Part shown: in pieces, positions 9,257 to 15,630 of the stretch
Layout: each line of letters begins with the position of its first letter
Numbering within the stretch: position 1 is the first letter of the stretch
Source of the DNA: Nitrospina sp.
GTDB lineage: Bacteria > Nitrospinota > Nitrospinia > Nitrospinales > VA-1
Assembly (NCBI GenBank): GCA_018665625.1
Contig: JABJCF010000224.1
Coordinates: 1 to 16,211, forward strand
Reading direction: 5' to 3'
DNA: 16,211 nucleotides
Translations under genes and position numbers: made by a program
The notes under the pieces: model-generated
The model's input: only the letters and a program-made list of their open reading frames with translations
What the model was told of the DNA's origin: nothing
Databases searched by the model: none

Positions 9257-9799
9257 ATGCAGGTATTTTCTTTTAAAGCGTACAGAGTTTGTTTTTCAAT
9301 TTTTTTAATGGGGCTGTTTTTTTTCGGGGCCTTAACAGAGTTCTCATACGCTGCTGATGGCCGGGTTGGTTTTGTAGATATTCAGAAAGCCGTCCTCAAT
9401 ACTAAGGAGTGGAAGAGGGGTTTTGAGTCTTTTAAAAAAGATTTTTCTAAAGAGAAAAAAAAGATTAAAGCGCGTGAAGCTAAAATAAAAAAAATGTTGG
9501 AAAATTTGAACAAACAAAGCTTCGTGCTCGACCCTGAATTAAAGAAGAAAAAGGAAGATAAATTTCGCAAAGAAAAAGTAAACTTTGTAAGATATGTGCA
9601 AGATCAAAATGCTGAGTTCGGAAAAATTGAAAAGGAAATGACGCAAAAAATTCTTCTCAAAATGATGAAGGTCATTCAAAAAATAGGTAAAGAAAAAAAA
9701 TTCACCATGATTTTGGAGCAAAAAGTGGTTCTATATCATGACAAGGGTAATGATTTAACAACTTTGGCAACTAAGGCCTACGATCGAAGTAATAAGTAG
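9257..9799 (+). CDS. skp: periplasmic chaperone Skp/OmpH family
   Basis: Periplasmic holdase that carries unfolded outer-membrane proteins to the BAM complex. The 180 residues begin with a long signal peptide (hydrophobic core about 11-27, likely cleavage after SYA at 30-32). The mature start GRVGFVDIQKAVLNT matches the Skp/OmpH opening. The middle is a strongly charged, lysine-rich coiled coil (about 50-140), the tentacle arms of the trimer, including a LDPELKKKKEDKF segment typical of the family. The end returns to the beta-strand body (FTMILEQKVVLYHDKGNDLT). AAGGA at 9243-9247 lies 9 bases before the ATG. Its place directly after bamA is the classic arrangement. Sequence identity in this family is low, so the call rests on architecture plus context. 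Confidence 0.88.
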   Translation: MQVFSFKAYRVCFSIFLMGLFFFGALTEFSYAADGRVGFVDIQKAVLNTKEWKRGFESFKKDFSKEKKKIKAREAKIKKMLENLNKQSFVLDPELKKKKEDKFRKEKVNFVRYVQDQNAEFGKIEKEMTQKILLKMMKVIQKIGKEKKFTMILEQKVVLYHDKGNDLTTLATKAYDRSNK

Positions 9800-9875
9800 A
9801 TCCCATCCAGTATTGCAGCTTTTTGGGCGTGCAAGTCTTATATCAAGCAAAAATTAAAAGTTAAGAGATCGGTTT

Positions 9876-9880
9876 AAGGG
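9876..9880 (+). promoter_or_regulatory. ribosome binding site that selects the fabZ start
   Basis: AAGGG lies 9 bases before the first of two adjacent ATG codons (9890 and 9893). The second ATG would be 12 bases away, so the first is favoured. Confidence 0.5.
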
Positions 9881-9889
9881 TATATTTGT

Positions 9890-10321
9890 ATGATGGATAT
9901 AAATGAAATAAAGAAGATCATTCCACATCGATATCCTTTTCTTCTTGTTGATCGCATTATCGAATGTGACTTTGATTCCCGCATTGTGGGAATAAAGAAT
10001 GTCACAGCCGATGAACCATTTTTCCAGGGGCATTTCCCGGACTTTCCAGTCATGCCGGGTGTTCTGATTATTGAGGCTCTTGCCCAGACAGCTTGCATTC
10101 TTGGGTTAAAGATTCTTAAATTGGAGGGGCAAGGCTCGGTTTTTTTTACAGGGATTGATGGGGCTAAATTCCGCAAGCCAGTTGTGCCGGGCGATCAATT
10201 GCGTTTGGAGCTGACAAAAATAAAACAGCGTAAGTCTCTTTTTCGATTTGAAGCAAAGGCTTTTGTTGGAGAAGCGTTGGCGACTGAATGTACTATACAG
10301 GCTATGATGGGTAAAGAATGA
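9890..10321 (+). CDS. fabZ: 3-hydroxyacyl-ACP dehydratase FabZ
   Basis: Hot-dog fold enzyme that dehydrates (3R)-hydroxyacyl-ACP in fatty acid elongation. It competes with LpxA for the same hydroxyacyl-ACP pool, which explains why it is commonly encoded with lipid A genes. The 143 residues contain [13 protein letters not shown] near the start and the active-site block [20 protein letters not shown], giving catalytic His48 and Glu62. Length is normal for FabZ and too short for FabA. The gap to skp (90 bases) contains no lpxD, unlike the usual bamA-skp-lpxD-fabZ-lpxA order; it holds an imperfect hairpin near 9813-9834 (TTGCAGC with GC-G-TGCAA) and nothing else recognised. Confidence 0.95.
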   Translation: MMDINEIKKIIPHRYPFLLVDRIIECDFDSRIVGIKNVTADEPFFQGHFPDFPVMPGVLIIEALAQTACILGLKILKLEGQGSVFFTGIDGAKFRKPVVPGDQLRLELTKIKQRKSLFRFEAKAFVGEALATECTIQAMMGKE

Positions 10322-10403
10322 TCTGATGGCATTAAATGTTTTAAGGTTTTAATTCGTGTATCAGGTGCTTAACCCAATTTGAAATTCAATTCCTTTCTTA
10401 ACC

Positions 10404-11174
10404 TTGACCATTCACTCTAGTGCAATAATTGACCCAGGCGCAGAACTGGGAGCAGATGTTTCGGTTGGACCTTTTTCTATTATTGGTCCGCGTGTAAGGA
10501 TAGGTAGGGGAACGACCATTGGCTCACATTCATTAATAGAAGCCAATACGATAATTGGGGAAAACTGTAAAATTTTTCACGGCGCTTCAATAGGCGGCGA
10601 ACCTCAAATTATGAGTTTTGAGGATGTTTCATCATCCGTGGAAATTGGAGATGGAACCGTGGTACGTGAATATGCGACTATTCACCGTTCGATGTTTAAT
10701 GATGGCGTAACGCGAATTGGAAAAAACTGTTTGCTCATGGCATATTCTCATTTGGGCCATGACTGTGAGCTAGGCGATCAGGTTGTCATTGTAAATGGTA
10801 CGGGTTTGTCGGGGCATGTAATTGTTGAAGATCAAGCTTTCATTTCTGGTCTGGTAGGGGTACACCAATTTGTTCGAATTGGTAGGAATTCGATGGTAGG
10901 TGGAATGGCCGGAGTCAATCAGGATGTATTACCTTTCTCTACAGTGGAAGGAACTCCTGCACGTTTATTGAGTATTAATGCGATAGGATTAAAAAGGGCA
11001 AATTTTAAACCAGATGTCCGGGCTGCAATAAAAAAGGCATTTAAAATTTTTGCTCAGCCAGACCTGAATACCAGTCAGTCTATTGAAAAAATTAGATCGG
11101 AAGTTGAAATGCATGAAGAAATTAAATACCTTTTGGATTTTATTAAAAACTCCACGAGAGGGGTGACCAAGTAG
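10404..11174 (+). CDS. lpxA: UDP-N-acetylglucosamine O-acyltransferase LpxA
   Basis: First step of lipid A synthesis: moves a 3-hydroxyacyl chain from ACP to the 3-position of UDP-GlcNAc in the cytoplasm. The 256 residues form a left-handed beta helix of hexapeptide repeats (VSVGPF, VRIGRG, TTIGSH, NTIIGEN and others), then a helical C-terminal cap with GLKRANF and a STRG ending close to E. coli LpxA. HLGHDC gives His116 and catalytic His119 (E. coli His122/His125), and VHQF places His154 at the E. coli His160 position. The start is TTG at 10404: the in-frame TGA at 10380-10382 rules out an upstream ATG, GTG or TTG, and the N-terminus MTIHSSAIIDPGAELG matches the family. No ribosome site precedes it. 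The stop codon overlaps the start of the next gene by one base. Confidence 0.95.
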   Translation: MTIHSSAIIDPGAELGADVSVGPFSIIGPRVRIGRGTTIGSHSLIEANTIIGENCKIFHGASIGGEPQIMSFEDVSSSVEIGDGTVVREYATIHRSMFNDGVTRIGKNCLLMAYSHLGHDCELGDQVVIVNGTGLSGHVIVEDQAFISGLVGVHQFVRIGRNSMVGGMAGVNQDVLPFSTVEGTPARLLSINAIGLKRANFKPDVRAAIKKAFKIFAQPDLNTSQSIEKIRSEVEMHEEIKYLLDFIKNSTRGVTK

Positions 11175-11176
11175 TG
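11160..11176 (+). promoter_or_regulatory. coupled stop/start junction lpxA-oxidoreductase
   Basis: The lpxA stop TAG (11172-11174) and the next gene's GTG start (11174-11176) share one base (TAGTG). GGGGTGA at 11160-11166 is a good ribosome site 7 bases before the GTG, so this start is well supported and translation is probably coupled. Confidence 0.6.
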
Positions 11177-12133
11177 AGTAAGGTTAATGTCGGGGTTATC
11201 GGTGTTGGAAGGATGGGGAAATATCACGCGAGTATTCTTTCAGAATTACAAGAAGCAGAACTTGCTGCGGTAGTCGATATTGATTCCAAGGGCCGAAAAG
11301 TTATTGAGAAAAATTATGAGACTCAGGGTTTCGATAATTACCAGGATATTTACGGCAAAGTTGAAGCCGCTGTTGTAGCGGTTCCAACAGGACTACATTA
11401 TCCAATTGCTAAAGATTTGTTGAAGGCGGGTATTCATGTTTTGCTTGAAAAACCTTGCGCCAACAATCTTGATCATGCCAGAGAACTTTTTCAAATTGCT
11501 CAAGAAAAGAATTTAACTTTACATATTGGTCATGTGGAGCGTTTCAACGGAGCAGTTCAGGAACTGCATAAGATTGTTGACTCGCCAATTTTTGTAGAGT
11601 GCAAGCGGATGGGCCCTTTTACGAATCGGATAAAGGATGATGGCGTTGTTCTTGATATTATGATCCATGATATTGATATCATTTTAAACCTGATTCAATC
11701 AAAAGTGGTTAAAACCCATGTGTTGGGTGCCTCGGTTTTTTCGGAAAAAGACGATCTTGTCAATGCGCAACTCGAATTTGAAAATGGATGCATTGCCAAT
11801 ATTATTGCCAGCCGGGCTTCGCAAAACCAAATAAGGACGCTTTCGGTCACCCAAAAAGATTCATTCGTAGTGTTGGATTACACGGACCAGGAAATTTATG
11901 TTCATAGAAAATCCTCATCGGAACATCAATTGAGCAAAGATTCTCTTAGGTATAAACAGGAATCATTGGTCGAACGAATATTTGTTCATAAAGATAACCC
12001 GCTAAAATTAGAACTAAAACATTTTCTGGATTGTGCTGTAAATGGCAGCCCTAGAAAAGTGGCCATTGATAATGAGCTTTATTCTTTGGAAATTGCTTTG
12101 GATATTCTTAGTCAGTTTAAAGGCAATCGCTGA
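11174..12133 (+). CDS. Gfo/Idh/MocA family NAD(P)-dependent oxidoreductase in lipid A cluster
   Basis: Predicted cytoplasmic sugar dehydrogenase or reductase of 319 residues. The N-terminal Rossmann domain has VGVIGVGRMG (G10-x-G12-x-x-G15), followed by the family's EKPCA motif (EKP at 92-94), GHVERFN (119-125) and DIMIHDIDI (161-169) in the second domain; Lys93, Asp161 and His165 are the candidate catalytic residues. It sits between lpxA and lpxI with coupled translation from lpxA, so a nucleotide-sugar substrate for lipid A or LPS is likely. The established precedent is GnnA of Acidithiobacillus ferrooxidans, which oxidises UDP-GlcNAc at C3 and is paired with the aminotransferase GnnB. No GnnB is visible here, so gnnA is not assigned. 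Another nucleotide-sugar reaction is equally possible. Confidence 0.85.
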   Translation: MSKVNVGVIGVGRMGKYHASILSELQEAELAAVVDIDSKGRKVIEKNYETQGFDNYQDIYGKVEAAVVAVPTGLHYPIAKDLLKAGIHVLLEKPCANNLDHARELFQIAQEKNLTLHIGHVERFNGAVQELHKIVDSPIFVECKRMGPFTNRIKDDGVVLDIMIHDIDIILNLIQSKVVKTHVLGASVFSEKDDLVNAQLEFENGCIANIIASRASQNQIRTLSVTQKDSFVVLDYTDQEIYVHRKSSSEHQLSKDSLRYKQESLVERIFVHKDNPLKLELKHFLDCAVNGSPRKVAIDNELYSLEIALDILSQFKGNR

Positions 12134-12198
12134 AAACAGGTTCTTACTCTGCAAGATTTTTTTTACGATCTCCCTCAACTATTACCCGCGTTTTTAAT

Positions 12199-13014
12199 AT
12201 GCCATCCCACCCTATAAAAAAAATCGGATTGATTGCGGGGTCTGGAGAAATTCCGATTTATTTTGCCAGAAAAGCCAGCCAGAATGGAAGTCGACTGATA
12301 AGTGTAGGATTTTCGGATGAAATTCAATCTGATCTTTCTCCCTATTCAGAAGAATGTTATTCGTTTGGTGTAGGCCAACCCGGAAAAATTCTCGCTGCTC
12401 TTAAAAAACATGGCGTCGATGAGTTGTTAATATTGGGGAAGGTAGATAAGAGCGTAATTTATAAACTTCAATGGCCGGATTTAAAATTCATTCAGTTTTT
12501 AAAAAATATTATTACCCATGAAGATAAAGTTTTGCTTTTGGGAGTGATTAATGAACTCGAAAAAGAAGGAATCCGTGTTCTGAGTCAGAAAGATTTTCTT
12601 GCAGAAGTTTACCCGCTGGCCGGCGTACTGACTAAACGAAAACCCTCTCAAAAAGAATTGGAAGATATTGAATTCGGGTTGCCCATTGCACGGCAATTGG
12701 CCGATATGGAAATTGGCCAAACGTTGGTTGTAAAAAATAAATCGGTGATTGCGGTTGAAGCATTTGAAGGAACGGATAAGGCCATTCAACGGGGTTGCGA
12801 ACTGGCAAAGGGAAACTGTGTGGTGATCAAAGTAAGCAGAACCAATCAGGATTATCGATACGATAGCCCTGGTGTAGGCCCTCAAACTATTAAAACTTTA
12901 ATGGCAGGCGGAGCCAATGTTTTGGCTATAGAGGCTGAGCGTGTGATGGCGGTGGAGCAAGATGTGATAGTTAAAATGGCTGATGAAGCCAAGATAACTG
13001 TAACCTGTGTTTAG
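12199..13014 (+). CDS. lpxI: UDP-2,3-diacylglucosamine pyrophosphatase LpxI
   Basis: Hydrolyses UDP-2,3-diacylglucosamine to lipid X and UMP, supplying the acceptor for LpxB; it replaces LpxH in lineages that lack that enzyme. The 271 residues match the LpxI (former DUF1009) layout: an N-terminal domain opening with IGLIAGSGEIP and a C-terminal domain with VSRTNQDYRYDSPGVGPQTI, whose Asp218 and Asp222 lie in the conserved D-x-R-[YF]-D-x-P motif that carries the essential acidic residue. The ATG at 12199 is the only usable start before the domain, although no ribosome site is evident in the 65-base gap after the oxidoreductase gene. It lies two genes after lpxA and directly before lpxB, as expected for consecutive pathway steps. 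Confidence 0.93.
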   Translation: MPSHPIKKIGLIAGSGEIPIYFARKASQNGSRLISVGFSDEIQSDLSPYSEECYSFGVGQPGKILAALKKHGVDELLILGKVDKSVIYKLQWPDLKFIQFLKNIITHEDKVLLLGVINELEKEGIRVLSQKDFLAEVYPLAGVLTKRKPSQKELEDIEFGLPIARQLADMEIGQTLVVKNKSVIAVEAFEGTDKAIQRGCELAKGNCVVIKVSRTNQDYRYDSPGVGPQTIKTLMAGGANVLAIEAERVMAVEQDVIVKMADEAKITVTCV

Positions 13015-13044
13015 TCTCTTGCGGGCCATGACTAAATTGAGATT

Positions 13045-14217
13045 ATGAAAACAGACGCACCTCATTTTTTAGTTGTAGCCGGTGAAGCTTCGGGAGACTT
13101 GCATGGAGCAAAGCTCGTACAGGCCTTATTGGAGATATATCCTCAAGCCCAGTTTACCGGAATGGGGGGCACTCGCATGCAGAAGGCTGGGGTCAAGACT
13201 CTTTTCGGTATTGAGCGGATGGGGGCTGTTGGATTGGTAGAAATCTTAGCCGATTTTGGTCATTATTTTGGTGTCTACCGCGCCCTAATGAAAGAAATTG
13301 CCTCACGTAAATACACCGCAATAATTCTGATTGACTACCCTACTTTGAATCTCAGGCTCGCGAAACAGGGCCGACGGCACGATTGCCCGGTATATTATTT
13401 TATTAGTCCGCAGGTGTGGGCTTGGAGAAGAGGAAGGATAAAAGATATCCGGAAATCGGTAAAAAAAATGTTTGTTATTTTACCGTTTGAGGAGGAGATG
13501 TATCGTGAGGAAGGGGTTGATGCAGAGTTTTTAGGTCACCCTTTTATCGATATGGTCCACCCGACTCGAACCCGTGAAGAAAGCTTGGAAAAATATTCCC
13601 TCGATCCGGAAAAAAAGATTGTGGGTCTTCTTCCAGGAAGCCGAATGAATGAAGTAAATTCTCTGCTGGATGAAATGTTATTAGCGGCAGAAAAAATAAG
13701 GAAAGAGTTGGACACCTGCCAATTCCTACTTCCAATCGCTGACTCTATTGACCCTGATATAATTCAGCAGAAGTTGGGTTCTAATCCCTTAGATATAAAA
13801 ATTGTTAAGGGCGAAGCTTATGACGTTATGAACACTTGCGATACATTAATTATCGCATCAGGGTCAGCGACTCTGGAAGCAGGCATAATAGGCTGCCCAA
13901 TGGTGATAATTTATAAACTGAATCAATTAACTTATTGGCTAGCCCTCATCCTTATAAATACTCCTTATTATGGGCTTGTCAATATCGTGGCGAGAGAAGG
14001 TGTTGCGCCAGAATTGATTCAGAGTAAGGCAAATGCAGAAAATATTGCTGCTGAATCATTGAAGATTTTGCAGAACGATGAACATTGCAAAGAAGTTCGC
14101 GATCGGTTATTGCGTGTTCGTGAAAACCTGGGTAATCCAGGAGTGATGAAGTCCGTTGCAGCAAGCATGGCTGGTTCTCTATCAAAAATAACTTCGCATG
14201 AAAAAATTTCTTTTTAA
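13045..14217 (+). CDS. lpxB: lipid-A-disaccharide synthase LpxB
   Basis: GT19 glycosyltransferase that joins lipid X to UDP-2,3-diacylglucosamine at the inner face of the cytoplasmic membrane, releasing UDP and the beta-1,6 disaccharide. The 390 residues carry the family hallmarks in order: VVAGEASGDLHGA (GEASGD at 13-18), TGMGGTRMQKAG, FISPQVWAWRRGRI, GHPFIDMV, LLPGSRMNEV, and the C-terminal nucleotide-binding segment ASGSATLEAGIIGCPMVIIYK. Length is normal. Only a weak TGAGAT-like element precedes the ATG. It follows lpxI after 30 bases and its last 20 bases overlap the next gene, indicating co-translation. Confidence 0.96.
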   Translation: MKTDAPHFLVVAGEASGDLHGAKLVQALLEIYPQAQFTGMGGTRMQKAGVKTLFGIERMGAVGLVEILADFGHYFGVYRALMKEIASRKYTAIILIDYPTLNLRLAKQGRRHDCPVYYFISPQVWAWRRGRIKDIRKSVKKMFVILPFEEEMYREEGVDAEFLGHPFIDMVHPTRTREESLEKYSLDPEKKIVGLLPGSRMNEVNSLLDEMLLAAEKIRKELDTCQFLLPIADSIDPDIIQQKLGSNPLDIKIVKGEAYDVMNTCDTLIIASGSATLEAGIIGCPMVIIYKLNQLTYWLALILINTPYYGLVNIVAREGVAPELIQSKANAENIAAESLKILQNDEHCKEVRDRLLRVRENLGNPGVMKSVAASMAGSLSKITSHEKISF

Positions 14218-14842
14218 TTATGTAATTCCTTATCTTCTATATGGGGTGGTTTACCTATGGTGTGCGACACTTCGTTTGAAGAATCTGAGCAGCGAGGCTG
14301 AAGAAAAAATAAAGAACCTGACGGGGCCATATATTCTTACCTTGTGGCATGGAAGAATTTTTTATCTATTTTATTATCTAAGAAATCGCCCGGATTATTA
14401 TTTATTGATCAGCCCAAGTGCAGACGGAGATCTGCTAGCAAAACTTGCTCATTTGATGGGATATTCAGTGATCCGTGGGTCTACGTTTAAAAAAGCAGTG
14501 CCGGCGGCCCGGTCATTGATTCGTGTTTTGCGGGAGGGCCATAGAATTATCATAATTGCAGATGGCTCCCGTGGCCCCCGATGTGTTGCTCAATCCGGCT
14601 CGGTACAGTTGGCGGGAATTACTAAACTACCTTTATTTCCAATGACTTTTGGGGCAAAAAATAAGGTGGTTTTGAATACATGGGATCGCTTTATCCTTCC
14701 TCTACCCTTTACCTTTTGTAGCATCAATTTTGGCCCTCCTATTCATCTTTCCTCCCGCTCATCTGAGGAACTTGTTGAAGAAAAACGGTTGGAGCTGGAA
14801 ACCAGCTTGACCCAGCTTGACTCAGAATGTGACAAGTCCTAA
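14198..14842 (+). CDS. DUF374 / lysophospholipid acyltransferase family protein
   Basis: Membrane-associated acyltransferase candidate of 214 residues. An N-terminal hydrophobic segment (about 5-25) would anchor it in the inner membrane. The DUF374 motifs are visible: LWHGRIFY with a WHGR core, SPSADGD, VIRGSTFKKA (family RGSSxRGG-like), IIIIADGSRGPR and PLFPMTFGA. The start overlaps the end of lpxB by 20 bases and no other in-frame ATG occurs for about 80 codons, so translational coupling is likely. LpxJ of Helicobacter and Campylobacter, a secondary lipid A acyltransferase with little similarity to LpxL/LpxM, is to my knowledge of this type. With lpxB directly upstream, acylation of a lipid A precursor is the leading inference; a phospholipid role remains possible. 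Confidence 0.82.
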   Translation: MKKFLFNYVIPYLLYGVVYLWCATLRLKNLSSEAEEKIKNLTGPYILTLWHGRIFYLFYYLRNRPDYYLLISPSADGDLLAKLAHLMGYSVIRGSTFKKAVPAARSLIRVLREGHRIIIIADGSRGPRCVAQSGSVQLAGITKLPLFPMTFGAKNKVVLNTWDRFILPLPFTFCSINFGPPIHLSSRSSEELVEEKRLELETSLTQLDSECDKS

Positions 14843-14850
14843 AAACGCTT

Positions 14851-14868
14851 AAAAATGAGCCATTTTTT
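14851..14868 (+). terminator. A/T-rich hairpin ending the envelope operon
   Basis: AAAAATG (14851-14857) and CATTTTT (14861-14867) pair over 7 bp with a 3-base loop, with T residues in the 3' arm. It lies 8 bases after the stop of the DUF374 gene, where an operon terminator is expected. The stem has only one G-C pair, so it is weak. Confidence 0.4.
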
Positions 14869-14925
14869 CAGGCATATTGTTTAAAAATTAGGCAAGGGTT
14901 CAGATTTGAATTTATGAGGGGGGTA

Positions 14926-14941
14926 TGGTATAGTTCCTGCG
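14926..14941 (+). promoter_or_regulatory. candidate sigma-54 promoter upstream of glnB
   Basis: TGGTAT-N5-CTGCG keeps the invariant GG (14927-14928) and GC (14939-14940) at the exact 10-base separation of sigma-54 promoters (consensus TGGCAC-N5-TTGCA). Nitrogen-control genes are classic sigma-54 targets. Transcription would begin near 14952 and leave a leader of about 200 bases. Confidence 0.4.
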
Positions 14942-14992
14942 CTTCTTAAACTCCTTTAAATGTATAGGTTTTTAGCCAGACATAAGTTGATG

Positions 14993-15024
14993 TGCCATCC
15001 TTTGGGATTGGCATGAAACTTGAA
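14993..15024 (+). promoter_or_regulatory. inverted repeat overlapping a second sigma-54-like element
   Basis: TGCCA (14993-14997) and TGGCA (15009-15013) are inverted around 11 bases, a T-N11-A type dyad; extended arms TGCCATCC and GGAT-T-GGCA can also form a hairpin with a TTTG loop. The right half is the -24 part of TGGCAT-N5-TTGAA (15009-15024), close to the sigma-54 consensus except that the usual GC at -12 is GA. TTGAAC (15020-15025) with TTTATT 18 bases on could instead be a sigma-70 promoter. A regulator bound to the dyad would control either one. The rest of the 313-base gap holds only short palindromes (TTAATTAA at 15058, GTTTGCAAAC at 15085). Confidence 0.35.
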
Positions 15025-15146
15025 CTATGTAGGACAAACGTTGTTTATTTTAGGGGTTTAATTAAGCGAATCAATCGGGTTTTTGTTTGCAAACCTGAGG
15101 GAAAAAGCGTCACCAAGCCCTGATCCATTCTGAACATATTGGCTAG

Positions 15147-15494
<348 letters not shown>

Positions 15495-15551
15495 ACTTGA
15501 GTCCCTAATTACCTTGATTTAATCCAGGTTAATAAATTATTTGTTTTTGTC

Positions 15552-15590
15552 CAGCAGCCGTCAGGCGATGCTGAACGTTCGTGTTTTTTT
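15552..15590 (+). promoter_or_regulatory. hairpin and T-run in the glnB-glnA intergenic region
   Basis: CAGCA-GCC (15552-15559) pairs with GGC-GA-TGCTG (15564-15573): an 8-bp stem with a two-base bulge and a GTCA tetraloop. An 8-base palindrome GAACGTTC (15573-15580) overlaps it, and seven T residues follow at 15584-15590. The 10-base distance between stem and T-run is long for a normal terminator, so it may be an attenuator, a processing site or an inefficient terminator setting the glnB to glnA ratio. Confidence 0.35.
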
Positions 15591-15617
15591 AGTGATTCCT
15601 ATTTAATTAATTTTTGC

Positions 15618-15622
15618 AGGAG
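15618..15622 (+). promoter_or_regulatory. ribosome binding site of glnA
   Basis: AGGAG lies 8 bases before the ATG at 15631. It is the clearest Shine-Dalgarno sequence in the window and agrees with high expression of glutamine synthetase. Confidence 0.7.
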
Positions 15623-15630
15623 ATACATTA

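Noticed and set aside
15495..15630. Glutamine riboswitch (glnA RNA motif) in the glnA leader
   Set aside because: Only a short CGTTC match occurs; the conserved core and three-stem layout of the cyanobacterial motif are not visible.
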